Shown here one piece after another: positions 35,034 to 43,368 of a DNA stretch of 64,000 bases. The DNA comes from Desulfofustis sp. PB-SRB1 (GTDB taxonomy: Bacteria > Desulfobacterota > Desulfobulbia > Desulfobulbales > Desulfocapsaceae). The stretch lies in assembly GCA_016722945.1 (NCBI GenBank), contig JAEQMT010000038.1:310001-374000 (forward strand). Direction: 5' to 3'. Position numbers and translations under genes: made by a program. The notes below the pieces were generated by a model. It did no database searches, was not told the DNA's origin, and saw only the letters and a list, made by a program, of their open reading frames with translations. Position 1 is the first letter of the stretch. Every line of letters begins with the position of its first letter.

Positions 35034-35327
35034 ATGACAGAAAAAAGGCGCAGGACCTACACCGCGGCATTCAAGGCAAAGGTTGGCTTGGAGGCGATCC
35101 GTGGGGTACAGACTACTAACGAAATTGCCCAGGCATACGGTGTCCATCCGGTGCAAGTCGGCCACTGGAAAAAGGCGATCACCGAACAAGCCGGGACACT
35201 GTTTGAAACCAAGCGGGGACGCAAAAAACGCGACGAAGCCACTGAGCCGGATAGATTATACACGGAAATCGGCCGGTTGAACATGGAGCTGGACTGGTTG
35301 AAAAAAAAGTCCGGACTGAGCCGATGA
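35034..35327 (+). CDS. IS3-family transposase OrfA (HTH/leucine zipper)
   Basis: Ninety-seven residues: the helix-turn-helix KRRRTYTAAFKAKVGLEA...NEIAQAYGVHPVQVGHWKKA binds the terminal repeats, and a heptad region IGRLNMELDWLKKK mediates dimerisation. Near the end a run of eight A (35301-35308) followed by G is a classical -1 slippage site. The -1 frame is open from there into orfB, so an OrfAB fusion transposase can be made. Confidence 0.9.
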   Translation: MTEKRRRTYTAAFKAKVGLEAIRGVQTTNEIAQAYGVHPVQVGHWKKAITEQAGTLFETKRGRKKRDEATEPDRLYTEIGRLNMELDWLKKKSGLSR

Positions 35328-36298
35328 GCGTTCGACAAACCTGGATAGAGCCTGCTCCAGCAGGCGAATCCTCAGCTCTATCGCTGAGTCGCCAGTGTGA
35401 ACTGGCCGGAGTAACCCGCTCAGGGGTCTATCGGTGCTGGAAGGGTGACACTCCGGTCAGCGAGCTGGATCTGAAACTGCTGAGGTTAATTGATGCCGAG
35501 TACACCCGCCGTCCCTTTTACGGCAGCAGGAGAATGGTCTTATCGTTACGTGATGCTGGGTATCAGGTCAACCGTAAGCGGGTACAGCGTTTGATGAAGG
35601 TACTCGGACTTGCCGGCATGCTGCCCGGACCTCATACCAGCAAACCGCATCCCACCCATAAGATCTATCCTTACCTGCTGCGTGGTGTGGCCATTACGCG
35701 ACCAGACCAAGTGTGGAGCGCCGATATCACCTATATCCGGTTGGCCCACGGGTTTGCCTATCTGGTGGCGATCATGGACTGGTATTCTCGTCGGGTCTTG
35801 GCCTGGCGGTTGTCAAATACACTTGATTCAGGCTTCTGTATCGACTGCCTGGAAGAAGCACTCCGTACGTATGGTGCGCCTGAGATATTCAACACTGACC
35901 AGGGGGCTCAATTTACCAGTACGGCTTTTACGAAGGTGCTTACGGATGCGAAGATTGCGATCAGCATGGATGGACGGGGCAGGGCATTGGATAATATTTT
36001 CGTCGAGCGGTTGTGGCGCAGCGTCAAATATGAGGATATTTACCTCAAGGGGTACGAGTTCTTTGCCGAATTGTACCGTGGCCTCCGAGCGTATTTCACC
36101 TATTATAACGACGAGCGCCCCCATCAGGCGTTGGGCTATCTTACGCCCACATCAGTCTATCGAGCGGGCACGGGCGGGGGTGCGGAAATAAAGGATCATT
36201 TCAACACGGATAGCTCCGGTACCATTTCGGCTCCGCTTCGCTCCACCGAAATGGTACCGGAAAGAGGAACTGGGGCAGCGCTAATCCGCTGCGAATAA
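35324..36298 (+). CDS. IS3-family transposase OrfB (DDE integrase)
   Basis: A 324-residue rve-type integrase domain. It has the HTH_21 start SRQCELAGVTRSGVYRCWKG, the first catalytic Asp in VWSADITYIRL, the second in IFNTDQGAQFTS, and the DDE Glu near ALDNIFVERLWRSVKYEDIYL, followed by YFTYYNDERPHQALGYLTP. It starts in an ATGA overlap with orfA and lies in its -1 frame. It looks intact. Confidence 0.93.
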   Translation: MSVRQTWIEPAPAGESSALSLSRQCELAGVTRSGVYRCWKGDTPVSELDLKLLRLIDAEYTRRPFYGSRRMVLSLRDAGYQVNRKRVQRLMKVLGLAGMLPGPHTSKPHPTHKIYPYLLRGVAITRPDQVWSADITYIRLAHGFAYLVAIMDWYSRRVLAWRLSNTLDSGFCIDCLEEALRTYGAPEIFNTDQGAQFTSTAFTKVLTDAKIAISMDGRGRALDNIFVERLWRSVKYEDIYLKGYEFFAELYRGLRAYFTYYNDERPHQALGYLTPTSVYRAGTGGGAEIKDHFNTDSSGTISAPLRSTEMVPERGTGAALIRCE

Positions 36299-36470
36299 AG
36301 GAAAGGGAAATAACTTAAATTCAGGGGAAAATTGTCCTTGACTTGGGGTCCACCTCAGACTGTCTACCCCAGGTTTTCTTTCTCACTCTTCCAGGCGGAG
36401 TTCAAATTCCAGCATCCGGGCCGGCGGCGCACTTGTGAATTGAGCTGTGTGTCGGTGGTTTCACACGAAT

Positions 36471-37019
36471 TCAGGTAAGGGTCGCCCTGCTGACCAATGC
36501 AAAGCGTTCCTTCAAAGGGATTTCTATCTTTGCATTGCGGTCTTTCAGGATGATCTCGATGGTATATATCCCATAGGGGTCTTTCAGCTCCGCGATAAAA
36601 TCAATGACCAGATATGTCCTGCGAATATTGTCGGCAGGACCGATCAGTTCTTCACTGGCGCATGTAAGGTCAGTTTCGTCAGAGGAGAGGGTGCCGTCCG
36701 GCATGGTTATTTTCAAATCACAGGTGAGATCAATTCTATTGTTCGTGTCGGTTTGCGGATTTTTGTAGAGAGTCAGAATGGTGATTTTCTCTCCCAGGCC
36801 AATTTCACTCACCGTGGTCAATCGCGGCGGAACACTCTTCGTGGAGTCGATTTTCTCTTTCCAGTCCGGATCGGAGGTAATCAGCAGCCAGCCGGAAAAA
36901 CCAGCGATGGTCTTCCTGTTTTCCGTATCTGGCAGAGGATAGCCATAGGGGTCCATCCAACCTTCGGCGAAGGCTGGGAGCGGTAAAACAAGCAGGATGA
37001 TAAGAAGAAGTCTTTTCAT
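36471..37019 (-). CDS. Secreted protein of unknown function
   Basis: A 182-residue protein with a clear signal peptide (MKRLLLIILLVLPLPAFA, cleaved before EGW). The mature part is predicted to be mainly beta-strand: GWLLITSDPDWKE..., KITILTLYKNPQTDTNN, DLKITMPDG and YLVIDFIAELKDPYGIYTIEIILKD. The two Cys (in LTCDLK and LTCASE) may form a disulfide. It looks like a periplasmic accessory domain, but I do not recognise the family. It stands alone between the IS3 element and a dispersed repeat. Confidence 0.65.
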   Translation of the reverse strand: MKRLLLIILLVLPLPAFAEGWMDPYGYPLPDTENRKTIAGFSGWLLITSDPDWKEKIDSTKSVPPRLTTVSEIGLGEKITILTLYKNPQTDTNNRIDLTCDLKITMPDGTLSSDETDLTCASEELIGPADNIRRTYLVIDFIAELKDPYGIYTIEIILKDRNAKIEIPLKERFALVSRATLT

Positions 37020-37110
37020 TTCAATTATCCAAACACTGGTTTCATAAAGCTACGCTCGTGGCTGATTATGCACCTTGTCTGCTTCGCATATGCAAATGCC
37101 GCAAGACATT

Positions 37111-37256
37111 CGGGAGCCTTGCAAAATGGCCTTTTCGCCCAATCTCATCGTTGCTCAAAAAATTTTATCCTCGGAATATCAATCATATGCCTGCGGGAAA
37201 ATTTTCCTCGCGCTTTGATCTTGAACGAAAATTCTCATTTTTCAAGGCCCCCATTC
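37111..37256. repeat. Dispersed ~140-bp repeat, copy 2
   Basis: Matches 17037-17178 over its full length in the same orientation. The internal CTTGAACGAAAAT and ATTTTTCAAG segments form a hairpin with a 4-nt loop. Its right edge cuts the NIPSNAP gene and supplies that frame's stop codon, which shows that the element moved, or that a deletion ended at it. Confidence 0.75.
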
Positions 37257-37475
37257 GGCGTCGACTTTGCTCTTTTCCCGATAGCGTTCATAATCCGCCA
37301 GACTTGGAAGGCTGAACAGGGCATAGGCAATGTTGTTTGCACCTTCGTGCGGTAAAAAATAGCCATGATGATTTCCGCCAAATCTGTTGACCAGGGGATT
37401 CCACATTCCGGCATAGTTCTCAAACTCTTTTGTCTTATAGGGGTCGATCCGGTATTTAAGATAGCAGGTTATCAT
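37242..37475 (-). pseudogene. NIPSNAP-family gene, 3'-truncated
   Basis: Seventy-seven codons carrying the N-terminal three quarters of a NIPSNAP/ferredoxin-like domain: ITCYLKYRIDPYKTKEFENYA, RFGGNHHGYFLPHEGANN and YALFSLPSLADYERYR. Normal members are about 100-110 residues and continue with a conserved R..RSF.RP end. Here the frame stops right after SKVDAEW, inside the dispersed repeat. The fold may not be complete. Confidence 0.7.
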
Positions 37476-37483
37476 CGTCGTCT

Positions 37484-37589
37484 TCAGGGCTGTTTGAGCG
37501 TTACCAGGTAAGAGTGCTGATATTCTTTATGAATGGTTTTCAAGGCGTTTTTCGAGCTTTGCTTAAGATAGATGGTAAGGTGATCCCTG
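37484..37589 (-). pseudogene. Possible C-terminal gene fragment, unidentified
   Basis: On the minus strand 34 sense codons precede a TGA at 37484-37486 (includes HLTIYLKQSSKNALKTIHKE), ending 9 bp before the NIPSNAP start. Its upstream side is cut by the IS3 relic. The amino-acid sequence looks protein-like, but no family is recognised. Confidence 0.3.
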
Positions 37590-37690
37590 TAGTGGCCCCC
37601 AAAAATGGGACAGCAATGACTGGTTGAAAAAAAGCCCGGACTGAGCCGGTGAGCATTCGACGAACCTGGATAGAGCCTCTCCAGCCGGCG
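37588..37690 (+). mobile_element. Internally deleted relic of the IS3-family element
   Basis: TGTAGTGGCCCCCAAAAATGGGACAGCAA repeats the left end of the element at 34967. It is joined directly to TGACTGGTTGAAAAAAAGCC... and GAGCATTCGACGAACCTGG..., which correspond to the orfA-orfB junction at about 35290-35375. Almost all of orfA and nearly all of orfB are missing. Confidence 0.75.
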
Positions 37691-37994
37691 CTTCCAGACT
37701 GCCGGTGGAAAGCTCTTGCTTTGCCCACTTCCCCCATTCTCAGATAATCAGAAAGAACCATAACATCTTAACAGGTACGGCAAATCTATACTTGCCTGCC
37801 GCACTGGTCATTCCCAGTTAATTTAGATGAAAAAGTGATACATGTGACAATAGCACTATAAAGCCCATCTCATGTTTCAGGGAAATTGTTACTGATTAAT
37901 TTTCATAGCGTGTTAAGTTGATTGGTCAATCACCAAAACTTGATCGGGTCCCCTCGCAAATAGCTGGTTACACGGAAACTGATGTCACAAACAT
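37691..37994. other. Intergenic region before the MalT-type regulator
   Basis: About 300 bp without a supported gene. It is AT-rich towards the right and must hold the promoter of the regulator at 37995. No clear -35/-10 pair or dyad was found. Confidence 0.4.
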
Positions 37995-40787
37995 TTGGTA
38001 ATTGACAATCTCAGCATGGAGATAGATTCCCCACATAACACCTTGCTGCGCACCAAGTTTCACCGGCCACCGATCCCAAATAACCACATTCAACGGCCCA
38101 GCTTGATCAGCAAGTTAGAGCGGCAGAGCAAGGTGCCGTTGATTCTTGTGTCAGCACCTGCCGGTTATGGCAAAAGTACCCTGGTCAGCTTTTGGCTAAG
38201 AGAGTCAAAACGGTCGAGTTGCTGGTTGTCCCTGGATGAGAATGACAACAACCTGGTTCAATTTCTCTTGTATTTCATTGGCGCCGTTCAGACCATTTTC
38301 CCCGATGTTCTCGATGATATCCTGGCTATGCTTGACACGCCGATTATCCCTCCTCTGCCTGCCCTGGCCACGACCGTGATCAATGAACTGGACCAATTGG
38401 AGGATGAATTTATTATCGTGTTGGATGATGTGCAACATATTCAGGACAAAAATATCTGCGAATTTCTGAAGTTACTCCTTGATCATCCGAGCCGCTCCAT
38501 GCAGCTGGTGCTGATCGGCCGGCGTGATCCAACCCTTCCGATCGCCTCATTGCGTGCTAAAAACCGCCTCACAGAAGTGCGTATGATTGATCTGCGTTTT
38601 ACGATTGATGAAGGGAAACAATTTCTGCACACTTCCATGGGGCAGCAGTTGGATAACATCATAGCAGAAGCACTGGTGAAAAAGGCCGAGGGCTGGGTGA
38701 CCGGTTTGCACCTGGCGGTCCTTGCCATGCAGGGCCAGGATGATCCGGGCCGCAAATATATGGAACTGAAGGGGACGTATGCGTACGTGGTAGACTACCT
38801 GGTCACCGAAATTCTTGATCGACAGCCCGAGGGTATTCGTAAAGGTCTTCTGCGCTCTTGCGTTGTCAATCGATTCTGCGCCCCTCTCTTGGATGTGCTG
38901 CTTGAGGATGATGAATCGTCACCGGTGAATGAAATTAATGGGGATGCACTCATCGAATGGCTTTTGTCGCATCACCTGTTCACCACCGCACTCGATATGG
39001 AAAGTCACTGGTTCCGCTATCACCAACTATTTCAAATTCTTCTGCAGCGGCAGTTGAAGGCGGACATGAACGATAAAGAAATCGCCAGACTGCAATATCA
39101 TGCCAGTGAGTGGTTTGAGTCTCAAGGCTTGATCACCGAGGCGATTGGTCTCCTGCAGAAGGTGACAGAGCCGACTCGCGCGGCGCGGCTTGTCGAGACA
39201 CACCGTGACGAGGAGTTCTTAGCTGACCGGTGGTATAATGTTAATCAGTGGCTATCGATGCTCCCAGAAGAGATGATAACGCAGCGACCGAAGCTGCTTC
39301 TGACTCGCGCATGGATTGCCAACTGTGAACATAAACTTGAGAGAGTCCCGGCGCTTCTTGAACAGGCGGAGAGACTGCTCTCCGGCGACCTGGAAGATTC
39401 TTCTTCACGTGGTGAGGTGGCCTTTTTTCATGGGTACTACCTCTACTTTGAAGGTCAGGCTGAACTATCTCAAGAATATACTGAGGAAGCAGTGGCAAGG
39501 CTTTCCGGCATGAAGAGTCCATTTCTGGGAGAGGCTGAAATCGTACTCGGACTTGCTCGCACCATGTCTGGTCAGCATGGTCTGGCAATTCGGGAATTGG
39601 AGCGCAAGATTAATGGGGCCGATTCCTCAGAGGTGTACCTGCGCTCTCGACTCATTGCCAGCCTGGTTTTCATCCACTTGACCCGCGCTGATCTCGAACG
39701 TGCTCGCATCGAGACACAACGGCTTGAGGGTTTGGCAAAAAGGGCCGATATGCGTCTGACTGCTGCATGGGCCTCTTACATGTTGGCATGCTCACATCTG
39801 CACGCCTGTGAGTTACAAGCTGCATTGTCTCAATTTACCGCTGCCTATGAGCAGCGCTATGTTTTGGATACAATGGCGGTGCTTGATGGGCTGGTTGGAC
39901 TGGCGCTGACCCGACAGCTTCTCGGCTTTAACGATGATGCCCTGGAGACGGTCGGTTTGCTGGAGACCTTCGTCGATGAGCAAAATATGCCTCAATACAG
40001 ACCCATGGTCCATTCCTGCCGCGCCCGGATTGCGGTGTTGCAGGAAGATCTGAAAACAGCAGTGGAACAGGCACAATTGATTGACGACACTCCCAATGCC
40101 GCCAATTTATTCATTTGGCTGGAATCACCCCCAACTACCCGGGCGAGAGTTCTTATCGCCAGCGGCTCCGAGGAGAATCTTGCTGAAGCGGTCGATTTGC
40201 TTCAGACGATCTGGGATGAAAGCGAGAGGTGCCGCTTTGCCTGCCATATGATCGAAGCGAGAACCCTGCAGGTACTAGCCCTTGACAAAACAGGTCAGCG
40301 CCGGGAGGCTTTTGAGGCGCTTGAAGAAGTCTTATCGCTAGCAGGGCCCGGCGGCTTTGTACGGCCTTTTCTGGAAGGGGGCCGGCCCATGGAGAACCTT
40401 CTCAGAGGTTTTTCCGGAACCAAGCCTACCACGGGTTTCATTGAGCACATTTTACAAATGTTCGAGGATGAGGGGCGGGACGTGGAGATTCTTGAGCCCA
40501 TCACTTCTCAAGCCCCAGAGGCTCCACCCATCCATACATCATTAACCGATCCCCCCGTCTCGTCGCATCTTCAGCAGTCCCTGATCGAGCCGCTTAGCCA
40601 TCGAGAACTGGATGTTTTGGAGCTGTTATCCAAGCGCCTGCAAAACAAAGAGATTGCTGAGCAGTTGAACATCTCAGCGACAACCGTCAAAACTCATCTT
40701 AGAAACATCTACCGGAAACTCGATGTCGCCACACGTCGGGAAGCCACCGAAAAAGCTGCCATGCTGGGGCTACCATCTAGCACGTAG
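37995..40787 (+). CDS. MalT-type (LAL) LuxR-family transcriptional regulator
   Basis: A 930-residue signal-transduction ATPase with numerous domains. It has an N-terminal NACHT/STAND ATPase with Walker A APAGYGKST (54-62) and Walker B EFIIVLDDVQHIQD, a winged-helix/arm region, a TPR-like sensor superhelix over about 330-830, and a C-terminal LuxR HTH (PLSHRELDVLELLSKRLQNKEIA..., residues ~870-925). Such proteins oligomerise on binding an inducer and ATP and then activate promoters. It lies upstream of and codirectional with the envelope cluster starting at 40970, its likely target. The start codon is uncertain by a few residues. Confidence 0.92.
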   Translation: MVIDNLSMEIDSPHNTLLRTKFHRPPIPNNHIQRPSLISKLERQSKVPLILVSAPAGYGKSTLVSFWLRESKRSSCWLSLDENDNNLVQFLLYFIGAVQTIFPDVLDDILAMLDTPIIPPLPALATTVINELDQLEDEFIIVLDDVQHIQDKNICEFLKLLLDHPSRSMQLVLIGRRDPTLPIASLRAKNRLTEVRMIDLRFTIDEGKQFLHTSMGQQLDNIIAEALVKKAEGWVTGLHLAVLAMQGQDDPGRKYMELKGTYAYVVDYLVTEILDRQPEGIRKGLLRSCVVNRFCAPLLDVLLEDDESSPVNEINGDALIEWLLSHHLFTTALDMESHWFRYHQLFQILLQRQLKADMNDKEIARLQYHASEWFESQGLITEAIGLLQKVTEPTRAARLVETHRDEEFLADRWYNVNQWLSMLPEEMITQRPKLLLTRAWIANCEHKLERVPALLEQAERLLSGDLEDSSSRGEVAFFHGYYLYFEGQAELSQEYTEEAVARLSGMKSPFLGEAEIVLGLARTMSGQHGLAIRELERKINGADSSEVYLRSRLIASLVFIHLTRADLERARIETQRLEGLAKRADMRLTAAWASYMLACSHLHACELQAALSQFTAAYEQRYVLDTMAVLDGLVGLALTRQLLGFNDDALETVGLLETFVDEQNMPQYRPMVHSCRARIAVLQEDLKTAVEQAQLIDDTPNAANLFIWLESPPTTRARVLIASGSEENLAEAVDLLQTIWDESERCRFACHMIEARTLQVLALDKTGQRREAFEALEEVLSLAGPGGFVRPFLEGGRPMENLLRGFSGTKPTTGFIEHILQMFEDEGRDVEILEPITSQAPEAPPIHTSLTDPPVSSHLQQSLIEPLSHRELDVLELLSKRLQNKEIAEQLNISATTVKTHLRNIYRKLDVATRREATEKAAMLGLPSST

Positions 40788-40969
40788 ATTGCGCACAAAC
40801 ACCATAAGGGCGTAGTCAAAGCCCGTCGTTTTCCCCCCCAAAAAAAACCTTCTCCACCATTTTTACGCCATTAGTGCGCCTTTTAGGATGATGCCCGCTT
40901 CTCCTGATTCTTTAGACTACGAGACAGCCAGAAAATCATTCCCTAGAAGACAACAAAAAGTGAGCCTTC

Positions 40970-41251
40970 ATGGCAGACGTATCTGGAATCAAACATCTAA
41001 GACCCTGGGCGTCGGCAACCTATCAAATCAGAGTTGAGGGGGCACTTGACGAAAGCTGGTCTGATCGGTTTGGGGGAATGCGGATCGAGATGATGACAAG
41101 GAAGGACCAGACATCCTTTACTACGCTGACCGGGCGTCTGGTGGATCAATCTGAGTTGACCGGGGTCTTGAACGGTTTGGCCGAGATGCACCTGCCCATA
41201 CTCTCGGTCGAATGCGTCTCTCTAGAACCTGAGAACACTGAAGCCCTGTAA
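40970..41251 (+). CDS. Small conserved protein accompanying the MalT-type regulator
   Basis: A 93-residue protein with a two-strand start YQIRVEGALDESWSDRFGGMRIE, a central FTTLTGRLVDQSELTGVLNGLAEMHLPILSVE and a polar end. Small proteins of this sort are common next to LuxR-type ATPases and show an ACT-like alternation of strands and helices (inference). It follows the regulator by 182 bp. GTGAGC lies before the ATG. No known function. Confidence 0.6.
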   Translation: MADVSGIKHLRPWASATYQIRVEGALDESWSDRFGGMRIEMMTRKDQTSFTTLTGRLVDQSELTGVLNGLAEMHLPILSVECVSLEPENTEAL

Positions 41252-41307
41252 CCACGTACAAGTCTCGTTCGGTAACTATCAGACGAGACGACGCAGATGA
41301 GGAAACG

Positions 41308-42498
41308 ATGATTTACAGAAACAAGTGTAACCGAATCGTGCCCGTTTTTTTGTTTATCCTCTGCTCTTCATGCGCCACTATCGGCCCACAAAAGGTCGTG
41401 TCAAGTCACACCGCCTATAACGACGCAGTGCAGCTGACTGTCGTCCGAGAGGTCCTGGCCAATATCGTCCGGTCCCGCTATTCAGACCCGATGCAGTTTA
41501 TCGCGGTCAGTGCCATCAATGCCCAGTTTTCGGTAAACGCCGGCGGGGGGGCAAACATTGGCGGAATCGGCGCGGCTGGTACAGCGGGAGGCCTGGATAC
41601 ATCAATCGGCTATTCAGATTCCCCGACCATCACCTTCGTACCCCAATCAGATGCCGGATTCTACAAGTCCTTTTACGAACCCTTTGACGTCGGCGAAACT
41701 ATCGGCTTTGGGCTCTCCTATCGCTATGCCAACATGGATAAGGGCTGGCAGAATCTGAGCATGAGGTATTCCGTCGCCTCGATTAACGGCGCCAGCGATT
41801 ATGTCAACGGACAGATAAACGATGTGTACGAAAAACGAATCGCCGCGCTGGATTATCTGCTTGATAACAATGCCTCTTTTCAGCAAGTTCCCGACTGGGA
41901 TTACGACAGCATTGCCATTGCCACGGACAAAATAACCGCTGAGGACAAGATCGAGGCATTCAAGTGGGGCTTGTTCTTTATCGAAGAGGGTGAAGGCGAT
42001 ACCGTCAGACTCGCCCGTTATCGTCTTGTGCTGGCCATTATCATTCCTCGGTCCAATGACCCGAAGACGCGCCTTGCCCTCGAGTCACTCGGTGTTGACC
42101 CCGGGTACAGCAGGTACGTGTTCAGGCCACCTCTGCATGCCTCTCCGGGAGAGCTCAGCACCGCCGATATCTGGGTTACAACGCGGTCGATGGCGGATGT
42201 GATCAACCTGGCCACCCAATTTGTGGACATACCGGTTGACCACGAAGATATCGTGCAACCGCTGGTACCACGTGCAACTGAGTCAGTTCGATTTCCGGCG
42301 ATCACCATCCACAGTTCGCCAGAAGAACCTGCCTTCCCCTATCGCATCAAGCATCGAGGCTACTGGTTTTATGTCGATGATACGGAACTTGCATCGAAAA
42401 TGTTCCTCGAAGCCCTCGTCGCAGCCTACTCTTCACGGGTTGGCTCGAAACAGGCCGGGGACGAAGCGCCGCAGGTCGTATTGCCAGTCGGCGGGTGA
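41308..42498 (+). CDS. Outer-membrane lipoprotein of unknown function
   Basis: A 396-residue protein with a lipoprotein signal (VPVFLFILCSSC, lipidated Cys at about residue 22). The mature protein has a region rich in Gly (NAGGGANIGGIGAAGTAGG) and a FKSFYEPFDVGETIGF...YRYANMDKGW segment, then a globular C-terminal half with YWFYVDDTELASKMFLEALVA. It is followed 34 bp later by a beta-barrel gene, so both may form one envelope unit. Family name not recognised. Confidence 0.65.
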   Translation: MIYRNKCNRIVPVFLFILCSSCATIGPQKVVSSHTAYNDAVQLTVVREVLANIVRSRYSDPMQFIAVSAINAQFSVNAGGGANIGGIGAAGTAGGLDTSIGYSDSPTITFVPQSDAGFYKSFYEPFDVGETIGFGLSYRYANMDKGWQNLSMRYSVASINGASDYVNGQINDVYEKRIAALDYLLDNNASFQQVPDWDYDSIAIATDKITAEDKIEAFKWGLFFIEEGEGDTVRLARYRLVLAIIIPRSNDPKTRLALESLGVDPGYSRYVFRPPLHASPGELSTADIWVTTRSMADVINLATQFVDIPVDHEDIVQPLVPRATESVRFPAITIHSSPEEPAFPYRIKHRGYWFYVDDTELASKMFLEALVAAYSSRVGSKQAGDEAPQVVLPVGG

Positions 42499-42531
42499 GC
42501 AAAAGATGATACACGAAAGAGGAAGGTGGAC

Positions 42532-43347
42532 ATGAAAAGCTGTTACGGAAATGTGATGCTCTTTTTGGGCTGCGTTGGGGTGGTCTTGCTCGTCGATGTT
42601 GATAGCGCTCATGCTGAAAACAAAGAAGAATTGGCAAAGGCAGCCCAGAACCCGATCGCCAACATGATCAGTTTGCCGCTCCAGAACAATACCAACTTTG
42701 GAGTCGGCCCCGGAGATGACACGCAGAACATCCTGAATATCCAGCCGGTCTACCCCATTGAGCTGGGTAATGACTGGAACCTCATCACCCGCACCATTGC
42801 CCCGGTCATCTATCAACCGGAGATTCTTGAAGGTACCGGCAGCGAGTTTGGTCTTGGTGATATCAACACGACCCTGTTCTTTTCTCCCGCTGATGCCGGC
42901 AAGATTACCTGGGGCGTCGGTCCGGTGTTTTCCTTTCCGACCGCCACCAATGAGGTGCTCGGCACCGACAAGTGGAGTGCGGGAATATCGGGGGTGGCCC
43001 TCACCATACAGGGACCCTGGGTTGTCGGTGGTCTGGTGAACAACCTCTGGTCGTTTGCCGGCGATGACGACCGGACCGATGTCAACCAGTTTCTCTTTCA
43101 ATATTTCATCAACTACAACATGGCAGACGGTTGGTATCTCTCGTCGGCGCCGATCATCACCGCCAACTGGGAGGCGGAAAGCGGCAATCAGTGGACGGTA
43201 CCGTTTGGCGGCGGTGTCGGCAAGATCTTCAATATCGGCAATCAGCCCCTGAATGCCCAGGTTCAGGCTTTTTACAACGTTGAGATGCCTGACAATGGGC
43301 CGGACTGGACCTTGCGGCTGCAGCTCCAGTTCCTGTTCCCGAAATAG
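42532..43347 (+). CDS. Outer-membrane beta-barrel protein (often annotated neuromedin U-like)
   Basis: A 271-residue protein with a signal peptide (VMLFLGCVGVVLLVDVDSAHA) and alternating amphipathic strands ending in the aromatic-rich LRLQLQFLFPK. The start NPIANMISLPLQNNTNFGVGPGD and VGPVFSFPTATNEVLGTDKW are typical of a Gram-negative transporter-like family often labelled neuromedin U. The ATG at 42532 follows GGAAGG. It probably forms a small pore. It lies between the lipoprotein and the DUF1254 gene. Confidence 0.75.
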   Translation: MKSCYGNVMLFLGCVGVVLLVDVDSAHAENKEELAKAAQNPIANMISLPLQNNTNFGVGPGDDTQNILNIQPVYPIELGNDWNLITRTIAPVIYQPEILEGTGSEFGLGDINTTLFFSPADAGKITWGVGPVFSFPTATNEVLGTDKWSAGISGVALTIQGPWVVGGLVNNLWSFAGDDDRTDVNQFLFQYFINYNMADGWYLSSAPIITANWEAESGNQWTVPFGGGVGKIFNIGNQPLNAQVQAFYNVEMPDNGPDWTLRLQLQFLFPK

Positions 43348-43368
43348 TCAAGCAATAAGGAGATTGTC

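Larger units (their letters stand above)
34971..36352 (+). mobile_element. Complete IS3-family insertion sequence
   Basis: About 1.38 kb, bounded by TGGACCCCAA at 34971 and its reverse complement ending at 36352. Inside the ends, TTAAGTTATTTTCC-like sequence is also shared between both sides. It encodes overlapping orfA and orfB. No clear direct target duplication is visible (flanks CTATAG and CCTCAG), so the ends may be off by a few bases or the target repeat is lost. Confidence 0.88.

Noticed and set aside
35034-36298. Treating the IS3 orfA/orfB split as a frameshift mutation
   Set aside because: The A8G slippage site and ATGA overlap are the normal programmed arrangement of IS3 elements.
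33165-37690. Prophage or integrative element
   Set aside because: Only transposon relics and a toxin-antitoxin pair are found; no integrase, structural phage gene, conjugation gene or att repeat.
42433-43101. A 222-codon frame antisense to the beta-barrel gene
   Set aside because: Shadow of the gene at 42532-43347, which has a signal peptide and Shine-Dalgarno.
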